Shown: positions 8,723-17,323 of the stretch, in pieces
Numbering within the stretch: the first letter of the stretch is position 1
Layout: each line of letters opens with the position of its first letter
Assembly (NCBI RefSeq): GCF_000336935.1
Contig: NZ_AOME01000080.1
Coordinates: 27,899-75,212 of the forward strand
Length of the DNA stretch: 47,314 nucleotides
Direction of reading: 5' to 3'
From: Halococcus salifodinae DSM 8989
Lineage (GTDB): Archaea > Halobacteriota > Halobacteria > Halobacteriales > Halococcaceae
Program-made: the position numbers and the translations under genes
The notes under the pieces: model-generated
The model's database searches: none
What the model was told of the DNA's origin: nothing
The model's input: the letters and a program-made list of their open reading frames with translations, nothing else

Positions 8723-10135
8723 TTACCGATCGTCGCCAGCGAGTCGCCGACGGAGCAGGTACGATCCCAGCCGGAGGCGATAGCCGAGCGACCGAAGCAA
8801 GAACAGCGAGAGATCGCCGACTTCGGCGATGACTTCGCCGACGCCGGTGTGGTCCTCCGCGGTAGCCGGCGGGGTCGGCGGCGTCGGACGCTGGCGCGGC
8901 GACGACACGATGTCGTTCGGGATATCGATCACGCGTCTAGCCCGCGATCCGGTGTCCCTGCCGGTGGGATCGTCATTAGCGTCGCTGGCTGCGGGGTGGT
9001 CGGCTTGAGTAGCTCGAAGCTCGGCGACTTCGTTTTCGAGCGCACGATTCCGCTGTTGCTCTCGCTCGACCGCGGCTTCGAGCTCGGTCGAGTCCATGTT
9101 GTCGAGCGCTCGGTCGCCGTCGAGATCGGGTGACGCGGCGTCCACCGCCTCGTCGAGATCGGTGTTCGACGTCACCGTCGCCTGCTCGCCTGCCGCCGAC
9201 TCGGCCCCCCAGTCCGAATCGGCACGGTTCGGTGCGTCGTGCTCCGGATCGACGTGTGCCGACTCGGGGTCGGTGTCGAGCGGCGATCCATCCGAGCGGA
9301 GTGCGTCGGCCGCGCCGCTTCCGGCCGGCGAGTCGTACGAATCGAGACCCGGCGTCGCGCCCGCGTCGTGGGTGGCTTTCCGCCGGAATCGGACGCGATC
9401 AACCGCATCGTCCCAGTCCGTGAGGAGGAACCCCTCGCCCGCGTCGAAGTCCTGAATCATGTCGGCGCGTTCCGAGCCGAGCACGTCACCCGCGATCGAG
9501 ACGTCGTTCTTCCACGTCAAACGGTGCCAGACCAGCCAGTCACACTGGGTGATGAAGTCCTTGTCGACCGACGAGGGGCGCTGTGACATCCCGCAGATGC
9601 CGAACCCGCGCTTCCGGCCGCGCTTGCCGATCCGTTTCAGGAGTTTCGCGAGATCGGTGCCGCCGCCGGACTGCGGGAGGTACTCCTGCATCTCCTCGAT
9701 CAGGAGCAAGAACGGCTTGCGCTCGCGTTTCTCCTTTCGAAAGAGGTGGGCAACCACGTCGTGGATCAGCGTTTCGGCCTCTTCGCCGTCGAAGTAGCCC
9801 GATACGTCGAGGATCACGGGCACGTTCTCGACGAGGGCGGCCTCGGCGATCGATTCGGCGTCGTCGGGCGCGACCTCGACGTCACAGAACTCGTCGGCAC
9901 CGACGTGGAGCACCTCGAACCGTTCCTTCAGCCCGTAGTACTCGCCCTCGGTGTCGACGATCAGGAGGTTGTACCCGTCCGTGAGCAGCTGCTCGGTGAT
10001 CACGCTCGCGGTGTTCGACTTTCCGCTTCCCGATTTCCCAGTGACAAATCCGCGCCCCGTGAGGATTTCGACGGTCGGGAGCGCCCTGCCGTCCTCGGTC
10101 ACGACGATACGCTGTTCGCGCTCCTCTTGGGCCAT
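8723..10135 (-). CDS. HerA/DUF87-type ATPase with C-terminal coiled coil
   Basis: 470 residues. Walker A is GKSGSGKSNTAS near residue 37, preceded by LTGRGFVTGKSG. The VDTEGEYYGL stretch, a Walker B-like FLLLIEEMQEYLP, and the SQRPSSVDKDFITQCD arginine-finger region are typical of DUF87 / HerA-like archaeal ATPases. An acidic linker leads to a Glu/Arg-rich coiled coil (about residues 370-400) and a basic C-terminus that may bind membrane or DNA. ATG 10135 is chosen over the start 81 nt upstream because a TATA box lies 27 nt before it. No NurA nuclease is nearby, so this is probably not canonical HerA. Confidence 0.85.
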   Translation of the reverse strand: MAQEEREQRIVVTEDGRALPTVEILTGRGFVTGKSGSGKSNTASVITEQLLTDGYNLLIVDTEGEYYGLKERFEVLHVGADEFCDVEVAPDDAESIAEAALVENVPVILDVSGYFDGEEAETLIHDVVAHLFRKEKRERKPFLLLIEEMQEYLPQSGGGTDLAKLLKRIGKRGRKRGFGICGMSQRPSSVDKDFITQCDWLVWHRLTWKNDVSIAGDVLGSERADMIQDFDAGEGFLLTDWDDAVDRVRFRRKATHDAGATPGLDSYDSPAGSGAADALRSDGSPLDTDPESAHVDPEHDAPNRADSDWGAESAAGEQATVTSNTDLDEAVDAASPDLDGDRALDNMDSTELEAAVEREQQRNRALENEVAELRATQADHPAASDANDDPTGRDTGSRARRVIDIPNDIVSSPRQRPTPPTPPATAEDHTGVGEVIAEVGDLSLFLLRSLGYRLRLGSYLLRRRLAGDDR

Positions 10136-10161
10136 TCGTGAGGATTGGTTCACGCCACCAC

Positions 10162-10167
10162 GATAAA
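10162..10167 (-). promoter_or_regulatory. TATA box of the HerA-like ATPase gene
   Basis: TTTATC on the minus strand lies 27 nt before ATG 10135, the spacing for a leaderless haloarchaeal transcript. It decides the start codon. Confidence 0.6.
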
Positions 10168-10315
10168 GATCCTGTGTCGACGGCGCGCCACCACGCCGGT
10201 CTGCCGAGGCCGACACACGTCGGGATCGACTCGCCGTAGCGGCGTGGGACGTGGGGTTCCGCAGCGTTCATACTGACTGGCCAGTTAGCGATTCGCAAGG
10301 AGATATCCTCTCGAA

Positions 10316-11782
10316 ATGCTCGGAGCACTACGAGATCGGCTGTACGCTGCCGTGCTCCACTTCCCTGCGTTGCTGGCGCGGCTCGGCCTCGTCGACCGCG
10401 AGAAAGGGACCGAAGCGTTCGATCTCGCTGTCCCGGTGATGGTCTCAGGGGGATTTCGGACGCTGCTCCGAGTCACGGACTTCTTCATGGTGAGCCTCGC
10501 GCTCGGAAGCGCGGCGGTCGCCGGGCTCGAACTCGGCTTTCAGTACTACTTCATCGGCTTCGGGCTCGCGCTCGGGCTTTCGAGTGGGACGATCAGCGTC
10601 GTCTCGCGGTTCGTCGGGGCCGGCGAGGACGCGCGAGCGAACCTCGCCATCAAACAGTCGCTCTGGCTCGCGCTTTCGGTCACGATCCCGCTCACGCTCG
10701 TGACGTGGTTCGAGGCCGAGGCGATGGTCGGCCTGCTCACCGATGCCCCACAGACGATCGCCCTCGGCGGCACGTACCTCCGGATCGTGATGCTCTCGGT
10801 CTCCTTCCGGTTCTGGAGCATGATCGCCGCGCGGGCGCTCCAGGGCGCAGGCGACACCCGCACCCCGATGTACGTGCGCCTGCTCACGATCCCGGTCAAC
10901 ATCGTCCTGAACGCCGTCCTCATCTTCGGGGTCAGCGTGTTCCCCGCGCTCGGCGTCGCCGGCGCGGCGTGGGGTACGACGATCGCGAACGTCCTTGCGG
11001 GGGTGATCTTCTTCGTACTGCTTACTTCCGGGCGCTACTCCGTTCGGCTGCGGCTCGGGGGCACGCAGTGGTCGACCGACATCGCTCGGGAAGTGATCCG
11101 GGTCGGCTACCCGCTCGCCGGCCTCCAGCTGATCCGGACCTTTGGGAGATTCCCGTTCCTGTTCGTTCTCGCGAGCCTCGGCACGGGCGTGGTCGCCGCG
11201 TACGCGATCGCGCGGCGGGTCATGCTGCTCGCGATGATGCCGGCGTGGGGCTACTCCACCGCATCGAGCACGCTCGTGGGCCAGCACGTCGGCGCTGGCG
11301 ACGCAGAGGAAGCGAACGACTACGCCTGGCAGACCCTCCGGATCGCGCTGCCGACACAGCTCCTGATCGCGGGCGTGCTCGTACTGTTCGCGCGCCCGAT
11401 CGCACTGCTGTTCGCGACCGACACGCCCGGTCTCACAGTAGAATTCATTCGGGTGTTCGGGCTCGGCGTGATCGCGTTCAGCGTCTCACGGACGATGCGG
11501 GGCGGGCTCCGCGGCGCGGGCGACACCCGCTGGCCGCTCTACGGGACGCTGCTCGGCACCCTGGTTCGTCTGCCGATCGCGGCGCTCGCACTCCCGACGA
11601 CGCTCACCATCACCGTCGTTGGTGTGTCGTTCGCGCCTGGTCTCGGCCTCGGCCTCGTTGCCGTCTACGTCGCGATGCTCGCGGATCTCTACCTCCGCGC
11701 GGGCGTCAACCTGTTCCGGTTCTGGACCGGGAAGTGGAAGACGATCGCGGCACGCTCCGGCGTCGGTGCCGGCAGTGACTGA
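10316..11782 (+). CDS. MATE family efflux transporter
   Basis: 488 residues and about twelve TM helices in two homologous halves. The first half has the conserved region ending in LQGAGDTRTPMYV, and the second repeats it as LRGAGDTRWPLYG. This duplicated (Q/R)GAGDTR motif is diagnostic for the MATE/DinF fold. It is a plasma-membrane Na+ or H+ coupled drug or metabolite exporter. It diverges from the HerA-like ATPase, with about 180 nt between the starts. Substrate unknown. Confidence 0.93.
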   Translation: MLGALRDRLYAAVLHFPALLARLGLVDREKGTEAFDLAVPVMVSGGFRTLLRVTDFFMVSLALGSAAVAGLELGFQYYFIGFGLALGLSSGTISVVSRFVGAGEDARANLAIKQSLWLALSVTIPLTLVTWFEAEAMVGLLTDAPQTIALGGTYLRIVMLSVSFRFWSMIAARALQGAGDTRTPMYVRLLTIPVNIVLNAVLIFGVSVFPALGVAGAAWGTTIANVLAGVIFFVLLTSGRYSVRLRLGGTQWSTDIAREVIRVGYPLAGLQLIRTFGRFPFLFVLASLGTGVVAAYAIARRVMLLAMMPAWGYSTASSTLVGQHVGAGDAEEANDYAWQTLRIALPTQLLIAGVLVLFARPIALLFATDTPGLTVEFIRVFGLGVIAFSVSRTMRGGLRGAGDTRWPLYGTLLGTLVRLPIAALALPTTLTITVVGVSFAPGLGLGLVAVYVAMLADLYLRAGVNLFRFWTGKWKTIAARSGVGAGSD

Positions 11783-11862
11783 CGACTGGGTACTCGTGGC
11801 AGTGCTCGCATTCTGTACTCGGTGATCGAAAGTTCACGGCGTGTAACTGCAGCCATCGACGA

Positions 11863-12078
11863 TCAGTCGGCCGTGTGATCGATCACCTCGTATCCGAGAT
11901 CGGCGACGACCTGCTCAACGTAGCTTCCGGTCGTCGGGTGTGGCGTGGCGAACGCGACCACGCCCGTCTCGTGATCGGCTGTCACGTCCGTGACGTCGCC
12001 GACCGCGCCCACCTTGTCTTCGACGATCGCTTCACATCCCGCACACGTCATCCCGTCGACGTCGATTCGGTGACGCAT
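11863..12078 (-). CDS. copZ: HMA-domain copper chaperone (CopZ-like)
   Basis: 71 residues forming a single ferredoxin-like HMA domain. The metal site is GMTCAGC (C12, C15), followed by the usual helix and the closing LGYEV strand. It would bind Cu(I) in the cytoplasm and deliver it to an ATPase such as the copA product at 2.6 kb. It is monocistronic. The upstream sequence at 12109-12118 contains a 10-mer shared with the other HMA gene at 26.3 kb. Confidence 0.88.
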   Translation of the reverse strand: MRHRIDVDGMTCAGCEAIVEDKVGAVGDVTDVTADHETGVVAFATPHPTTGSYVEQVVADLGYEVIDHTAD

Positions 12079-12259
12079 AGTCTGTGATACCCACGGAGGC
12101 GGCTTAAGCTACCAACAATCTGAGAAAAAATGGATCGGACCGATCACACGTCGACGATGGTCGGTCGACGGTTCAGCCGCGCGTTTCGACCGGTGCTTCG
12201 CCGGCGTTCCGTCGTTTTTGGATGATCCCTTCGGAGGGTGACGACGGTTCCAGGTAGAT

Positions 12260-13081
12260 TCAATCGAGATCGTGACCGCAGTGGGGGCACTGGTCAGGGC
12301 CGGGATCGGTGTCGGCGTCGTCCGCGATGAACCCCGAAGCGAGGATACTGGCGGGGAGCGCGACGAGGCCGGTGCCGAGCACCGCGACCGTCGCGCCGAG
12401 GAGTTTCCCGAGCGGCGTCACGGGGTAGACATCGCCGTAGCCGACCGTCGTCAGGGTCACGACGCCCCACCACAGCGCCGCCGGAATGCTCGAAAACGCC
12501 TCGGGCTGGGCGTCGTGCTCGACGAAGTACATCAGGCTCGATGCCAGCGTGAGGAGGAGACTCGTCCCGGCGATCGCGACGATCAGATCGCCGGTTTTCC
12601 GCTTCACCACCCGTTCGAACCGCGCCACCGACCGTGAGTATCGCGCGAGCTTGAACAGCCGGAGGAACCGGAAGAGCCTGAGCGCGCGGAGCACCCGGAG
12701 GTCCGAGACGAACACGACGGTGCCGAGATAGAAGGGTGCGACGGCGAGCAAGTCGATCACGACCGCGGGCCGCGTCATGAATCGCAGGCGGCCGAAAACC
12801 GGATGGTCGTCCTTCTCGGTCGCCGTCGCGGACCAGACTCGGAGGACGTACTCGGCGGTGAACACGCCGACCGAGACCAGTTCGAAGGTATAGAAAACGG
12901 CCTGGTAGCGGGTGAACAGCGGATCGACCGTACCACAGACGACGGCGACGACGTTGCAGACGATGAGCCCCGCGATCAGCCAGTCGACGGCCTGTGCGGC
13001 CGGTCCTCCCTTGCCGACCGTCAACAGGAGATGTGTCGAGCGCTTTGCGTCTCGATACCGCGCTCGAAGGTGACGTAACAT
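12260..13081 (-). CDS. Voltage-gated-type potassium channel (Kv/KvAP family)
   Basis: 273 residues with a six-TM architecture. S4 is Arg-rich (DLRVLRALRLFRFLRLFKLARY), the S4-S5 linker and S5 follow, and the pore helix leads into the selectivity filter TTVGYGD, then S6 with the GLVALPASIL gating region. It conducts K+ across the plasma membrane. The C-terminus ends CPHCGHDLD, one CxxC knuckle that could bind metal only by pairing subunits. ATG 13081 is chosen because upstream residues are Arg/Pro-rich and non-coding in character. Confidence 0.9.
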   Translation of the reverse strand: MLRHLRARYRDAKRSTHLLLTVGKGGPAAQAVDWLIAGLIVCNVVAVVCGTVDPLFTRYQAVFYTFELVSVGVFTAEYVLRVWSATATEKDDHPVFGRLRFMTRPAVVIDLLAVAPFYLGTVVFVSDLRVLRALRLFRFLRLFKLARYSRSVARFERVVKRKTGDLIVAIAGTSLLLTLASSLMYFVEHDAQPEAFSSIPAALWWGVVTLTTVGYGDVYPVTPLGKLLGATVAVLGTGLVALPASILASGFIADDADTDPGPDQCPHCGHDLD

Positions 13082-13167
13082 CGATGAGACTGAAAGCTCG
13101 GCAAACGTCGACGTCGCTGCGTGTTTTCGGTTACGCCCGATGCATTCTCGTGGTCTCGAAACGGGTG

Positions 13168-13482
13168 TTACGGACCGAACTCCTCCTTGTGATCCTGATA
13201 GAGGATGCCCGTGAACAGGGCGAACGGGACCAACCCGAGCACGGCCAATCCCAGTCCGGCCCCGAGGAGTGCCGGGACGTTCGCATACCGGATGAAGTAC
13301 ACCAGCACGCTGATTCCGGCCCCGATGAACGCGACGACGCTCGTGATCGCCAACCCGAAGCTCCACTTCCGCATCCGCCATCCGAGGTTCTCCGAGCGCC
13401 GGAGCATCTGGATCAGGACCGCGATCGGCGGGATCGTCAGCGCCACCAGCTGGAGGAGGTTCAGCGCGACCTCTTCACTCAC
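13168..13482 (-). CDS. Small three-TM membrane protein, unknown
   Basis: 104 residues from GTG 13482, which has a good Shine-Dalgarno (GGAGG, 7 nt upstream). Three hydrophobic helices cover about residues 7-24, 38-60 and 67-90; the tail ILYQDHKEEFGP is polar. It is the last gene of the PadR-propeller run (94 nt after the propeller stop). No recognised family. Confidence 0.65.
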   Translation of the reverse strand: MSEEVALNLLQLVALTIPPIAVLIQMLRRSENLGWRMRKWSFGLAITSVVAFIGAGISVLVYFIRYANVPALLGAGLGLAVLGLVPFALFTGILYQDHKEEFGP

Positions 13483-13576
13483 CGGCCGCCTCCAAAACCG
13501 ATGATCGGCCGCCGTTCGATCGTGCGTCGTCGCTCTCGGACCGTCCGGATGTGTTTGGTTCGTGCATGTGTCGTGT

Positions 13577-14491
13577 TCAGCGTTCGATGATCGTTCCGTC
13601 CTCGCCGACCGCGACGTCGGTGGCTCCGAGCGCGATCCCCCAGAGGTCGGATTCAGTCGGGGAGTCGATGCCGCGCCAGCCTCGGCCGGGCGTTCGTTCG
13701 ATGACCGCTCCACTCTCGCCCACCGCAACTGCGCGCGTTCCGTCATCGTGGCTCGCAGCGTGTTCGTCGCTGGCGAGGCCGTGAATCGCCGCCTCGCCGA
13801 CCGAGAGCGGTGTCCAGTTGCCGCACGCGCGGTCGTAGCGATAGAGCATGCCGTCACCGCCGCCGACGAGCAGTGTCCCGTCCGCGGTGCACATTCCGTA
13901 GAAGTTGACCTGCGCGCAGTCGATCCCGATCTGGGCCCACTCCTCGTCGGCGGTTGCGAAGACGCCACCGCTGGTGTCGGCGGCGTAGCAGGCAGTCGCG
14001 TCGGCAGCAAGTGTGGCGATCGTCGAGCCACCACCGGGTTCGGTGACTGCACCGTACTGCGGACAGCCGCGGTCGTCGAACCCGATCGGGAGCAGTTCCC
14101 CCGACCCGTTCGCGACGCAGAGGCGCTCGTCGTCGGGTGTGCCGGCGACCGCGATCGCCTCCCACGTGCTCGTCTTCTCCATCGGGGCGGTGTAGTCGTA
14201 CTTCCGGCCGGAGGTGGTGTCGTACATCCCGAGCGCGCCGCTGTCGCCCGCGAACCAGCACCGCTCGCGGTCGGGCGTGACCGCGGCGCAGGTGAGCCGG
14301 TTGCGCTTGGTCGCTGGCCCGGCCCCGATCACCGTCGTCCATCCAGCCTCGTCGCGTGCGAGAACTACCCCGTCCTCGCCGACCGCGTACGGGCCGCGGA
14401 CGGTTTCGACGACGCCGAGAAGCGTCTTGTCGGTCGGTGAATCGATCGCTCGCCACTCGGTGCGGTCCCTGTGATTCGTCGTTTCGGTCAT
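13577..14491 (-). CDS. Soluble beta-propeller (Ycf48/BNR-like), paralogue of the lipoprotein at 20.8 kb
   Basis: 304 residues with no signal peptide, so apparently cytoplasmic. Repeating units of about 45 residues each run W..(I/V)DSPT, a G-x-x-G-x-(V/I) turn and an Arg strand end (e.g. GEDGVVLAR, GESGAVIER, GEDGTIIER). These resemble photosystem II assembly Ycf48 or BNR propellers. The first and last blades share the IDSPT motif, consistent with ring closure. It is the fourth gene of a run beginning with PadR. Its close architectural match to the Tat lipoprotein suggests duplication into inside and outside versions. Function unknown. Confidence 0.8.
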   Translation of the reverse strand: MTETTNHRDRTEWRAIDSPTDKTLLGVVETVRGPYAVGEDGVVLARDEAGWTTVIGAGPATKRNRLTCAAVTPDRERCWFAGDSGALGMYDTTSGRKYDYTAPMEKTSTWEAIAVAGTPDDERLCVANGSGELLPIGFDDRGCPQYGAVTEPGGGSTIATLAADATACYAADTSGGVFATADEEWAQIGIDCAQVNFYGMCTADGTLLVGGGDGMLYRYDRACGNWTPLSVGEAAIHGLASDEHAASHDDGTRAVAVGESGAVIERTPGRGWRGIDSPTESDLWGIALGATDVAVGEDGTIIER

Positions 14492-14534
14492 GGTGTGCAG
14501 TAATCGGTGTGGGTCGGGAGCAGCGCCACCAGTC

Positions 14535-14885
14535 TCACTGAAACCCGCCGAGCAGGAGGACGGAGAGGCCGTTCGTCATCACGAGTGCGATCGCCCACGC
14601 GACGACGCCGACCCCGACCGCTGTCGGGGGGCGCGCATCGGTCCGGTGGCCGACGACGCCGACCCACGCCGCGGCCGGCAGGATCGCTCCCAGGAGGGGG
14701 ATCCAGCCGAACAGCAGCGCCACGACGACGGCGAGCACCGCGCCGACCGCTGCGGTGGCGAACGACTCTTCGCCGGTGGGCGTCGCCCCCCCTGCCCCCA
14801 GCGGGACACCGACGTAGATCGTGAGCCCGCCAACGAGGACCCCGACGACGAGGTTCACCAGCGCACCGAGGAGTCCGGCGATCAT
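14535..14885 (-). CDS. Small membrane protein, unknown
   Basis: 116 residues with about four hydrophobic helices rich in Val, Leu and Gly and a short charged loop (residues about 79-88). Its start overlaps the stop of the upstream gene by 4 nt (14882-14885), which implies translational coupling. No recognised family. Confidence 0.7.
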   Translation of the reverse strand: MIAGLLGALVNLVVGVLVGGLTIYVGVPLGAGGATPTGEESFATAAVGAVLAVVVALLFGWIPLLGAILPAAAWVGVVGHRTDARPPTAVGVGVVAWAIALVMTNGLSVLLLGGFQ

Positions 14886-15202
14886 CGGTCGAGGAGCTTC
14901 GTGTGCGCCGTGGTCGTTTCGAGGTCGTCGACGTCGAACGTGGCGGCGTGGAACAGCTCGCCATCGGCCGAGAGCAGCATGACGAGGTGGACCTGGCTCT
15001 CGGGGTCGGGATCGGGGAGGACGTACAGCTCGTAGAAGTCCTCCGTGCCGTGCTCGCCGACGGTGGCTTCGAGATTGCCGGCAAGCAGGTCGTTCAGGTC
15101 GGCCAACAGGCCGTCGTCACACGTGATGTCGGGCGATCCACTCGTCCCCGCGCCCGCGTCCGTTCTTCCTTCGTGGCTCGGATCGGTGTGGTTACTGCTC
15201 AT
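14882..15202 (-). CDS. Small acidic soluble protein, unknown
   Basis: 106 residues, acidic, no membrane segment. The N-terminal 30 residues are low-complexity. The remainder has alternating strands (FYELYVLP, VHLVMLLSADGELFHAATFD) suggesting a compact alpha/beta domain. It starts 17 nt after the PadR gene stop and overlaps the next gene by 4 nt, so it belongs to the same operon. Confidence 0.65.
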   Translation of the reverse strand: MSSNHTDPSHEGRTDAGAGTSGSPDITCDDGLLADLNDLLAGNLEATVGEHGTEDFYELYVLPDPDPESQVHLVMLLSADGELFHAATFDVDDLETTTAHTKLLDR

Positions 15203-15219
15203 GATCGTTGGCCCCCAGT

Positions 15220-15588
15220 TCAGGCTGCCTCACCAGGGCCATCGAGAAGACACCACTCGCTCCACGCGGTGTGGGCTTCGAGGTACTCCCGTGCCGCCGC
15301 GCTCGCGCGGTAGGCGTTCGTCCGCCCGTCGACCGGACGCTTCTCGACCAGGCCCTCGTCGACGAGTTCGCGGAGGTTCTGGTAGAGCCGACCGTGGTTG
15401 ATCTCCTCGTCGTATGCCTCGCGGAGCTCGCGCTTGATCTCCACGCCATTCGGATTCGTCCCGTCGAGGCTGACGACGACGAACAGCACGTCGCGCTGGA
15501 ACCCCGTCAGTTCGGCGAGGGGCTGTGGTTCGTCCGGAAGGTCGGGTGCCGGTTCGTCGGTATCGCTGGTGGTGTCGTACACGGACAT
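15220..15588 (-). CDS. PadR-family winged-helix transcriptional regulator
   Basis: 122 residues. The wHTH core runs from LTGFQRDVLFVV through GVEIKRELREAYDEEINHGRLYQNLRELV-type helices to the wing DEGLVEKRPVDGRTNAYRAS. This is the PadR arrangement used for DNA binding as a dimer. It is the first gene of a minus-strand run (106-aa protein, membrane protein, propeller, small membrane protein) and probably autoregulates it. ATG 15588 is chosen because extension upstream would run through the tRNA-like element. Effector unknown. Confidence 0.85.
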   Translation of the reverse strand: MSVYDTTSDTDEPAPDLPDEPQPLAELTGFQRDVLFVVVSLDGTNPNGVEIKRELREAYDEEINHGRLYQNLRELVDEGLVEKRPVDGRTNAYRASAAAREYLEAHTAWSEWCLLDGPGEAA

Positions 15589-15611
15589 GGCAATCACGAC
15601 GGCTCGCGCCG

Positions 15612-15650
15612 TCGACGCCGCGACCGGGACTCGAACCCGGCGGTCGGCCT
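15612..15650 (-). other. tRNA 3'-end-like remnant (T-arm plus acceptor-like strand)
   Basis: On the minus strand a perfect 5-bp stem CCGGG/CCCGG encloses a 7-nt loop TTCGAGT, exactly a tRNA T-arm. It is followed by TCGCGGCG as a possible acceptor strand. No matching 5' acceptor (GCCGCGA) or convincing anticodon arm is found upstream. It could be a partial tRNA left by integration, or chance in GC-rich DNA. Confidence 0.35.
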
Positions 15651-15676
15651 GGCTACCGAACACGGTGGAATCGCTG

Positions 15677-17311
15677 CTACGCACGCTTGTCATCCGCAGT
15701 TGTCGCCGCCGAATCGGGACGGGATTCGGCCTCTTCCAGACGCTGCTCGAACCGCTGCCACTCCCGGGTGAACGCCCCGCTTGCCTTCAGGTTCCAGATG
15801 TCGGCGGTCTCGACGATTCGTCCTGTGCGCCACGAAACCAATATATTCCACAGCCAGAGCACCTGACCGAACCCGATCAGGTACGCCCCGAGAGTGGCGA
15901 GCTGCTGGGTGGTGGCGAACCGGACAGGATAGGACGCCATCCGTCGCGGCAGCCCGCCCATCCCGGCGACCAGCATGGCGAGGAAAGCGATCACCACCCC
16001 GATCGTCGTCAGCCAGAAATGCGCACGGGCGAGGCCGGGATCGAACAGCCGGCCCGTCAGGAGCGGGAACCAGTAATAACACGCCGCGAACAGCGCGAAC
16101 ACCACCATCCCGACGAGCACGAAGTGGAAGTGACCGACGACGTAGTACGTGCCGTGATACAGCAGATCGACGGGCACCGAAGCCAGGAACACACCGGTGA
16201 CGCCGCCGATGATGAAGTTCCCGATCGCGCCGACACAGAACAGCATCGGTGCGGTCAATCGGATCGTGCCGCCCCACATGGTGGCGATCCAGTTGAACGT
16301 CTTGACCGCGCTCGGCAGCGCGATCGCGAGCGAGACCGCCATGAAGCTCGCTCGGAGCCGGGGATCGATCCCGGTCGTGAACATGTGATGAGCCCACACA
16401 CCGAAGGCGAGCACCCCGATCGCCAGCGTCGAGTAGACCACGAACTGGAAACCGAACAGCTTCCGCCCGGTGAACTTCGGGATGATGTGGCTGAGCAGGC
16501 CCATCGGCGGGAGCGCGAGGATGTACACCTCGGGATGGCCGAAGAACCAGAACAGATGCTGCCAGAGGAGCGGGCCGCCCGCTTCGACCGCGAAGAAGGT
16601 CGTCCCGAGGTTGCGATCGAGCAGCAACATGACGACCGCGCTCCCGAGCACCGGAAACGCGAACAGGACGAGCCCGCTCGTGGTGAGCACCGTCCACGAA
16701 AAGATGTCCAGCCTGTGCCACCCGACCAAATCGGCGCGCTCGGTGACGATCGTCACGACGAAGTTGCCCGCACTCAGGAGCGTGCTGACGCCGCTCAAGT
16801 GGAGCCCGAGCAACACGAGATCGAGATCGACGTTCGGGGCGCGTCGCGACAGCGGCGGGTAGAGCGTCCAGCCGGTCGCCGGTGGGTGAATGTCGGCGAT
16901 GCCGAGCAGATCGGCGACGATGCCGGCGCGCATGAGGACGAACGCCGCGGGGAGCAGCCAGAACGCGGTCGCGTTGACCCGCGGGAACGCCATGTCGTCA
17001 GCGCCGATCAGCGACGGCACCACGTAGTTCGCCAGTCCAAAGGCGACCGGGGTCGCGAAGAGAAAGAGCATCGTCAGGCCGTGGGTGGTGAACAGCTCGT
17101 TGTAGGTCTCGGGCCCCCAGACGTCGGCCGACGGGGTGAGGAGCCCGGTTCTGAGCAACATCGCGTCGAAGCCACCGAGCAGCCCGGCTGTGGTCCCGAA
17201 AACGAGATACAGCAGCCCGATATCCTCGTGATCGACGGTGGTAACCCACCTGAGCGCACCGCGAAGTTTCTCGCGGTCGTCGGTCGTTCGGTCGGTGGGT
17301 GGTCCTGCCAT
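15677..17311 (-). CDS. Haem-copper oxidase subunit I (A1-type), solitary
   Basis: 544 residues, about twelve TM helices. Visible ligands: H77 and H396 (low-spin haem), H394 (high-spin haem), H259, H308 and H309 (CuB). Y263 in GHPEVY is the tyrosine cross-linked to a CuB His. The E261 of GHPEVY, the D-channel N95/D106/N113 and the K-channel K337 are all present, so it should reduce O2 and pump protons. No subunit II with a CuA site, subunit III or haem-synthesis gene adjoins; an MFS gene lies 12 nt upstream. It may use an unlinked partner or take electrons directly from a small copper protein. Confidence 0.93.
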   Translation of the reverse strand: MAGPPTDRTTDDREKLRGALRWVTTVDHEDIGLLYLVFGTTAGLLGGFDAMLLRTGLLTPSADVWGPETYNELFTTHGLTMLFLFATPVAFGLANYVVPSLIGADDMAFPRVNATAFWLLPAAFVLMRAGIVADLLGIADIHPPATGWTLYPPLSRRAPNVDLDLVLLGLHLSGVSTLLSAGNFVVTIVTERADLVGWHRLDIFSWTVLTTSGLVLFAFPVLGSAVVMLLLDRNLGTTFFAVEAGGPLLWQHLFWFFGHPEVYILALPPMGLLSHIIPKFTGRKLFGFQFVVYSTLAIGVLAFGVWAHHMFTTGIDPRLRASFMAVSLAIALPSAVKTFNWIATMWGGTIRLTAPMLFCVGAIGNFIIGGVTGVFLASVPVDLLYHGTYYVVGHFHFVLVGMVVFALFAACYYWFPLLTGRLFDPGLARAHFWLTTIGVVIAFLAMLVAGMGGLPRRMASYPVRFATTQQLATLGAYLIGFGQVLWLWNILVSWRTGRIVETADIWNLKASGAFTREWQRFEQRLEEAESRPDSAATTADDKRA

Positions 17312-17323
17312 ACTGAACGCTCG

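Noticed and set aside
13168..14052. Longer start for the 104-residue membrane protein
   Set aside because: The upstream in-frame extension is Ser/Arg/Thr-rich, runs antisense-like through the propeller gene, and GTG 13482 has a clear GGAGG.
15589..15700. Complete tRNA gene on the minus strand
   Set aside because: T-arm is perfect but no complementary 5' acceptor (GCCGCGA) or 7-nt anticodon loop with a 5-bp stem is found, and the upstream part overlaps the oxidase C-terminus.
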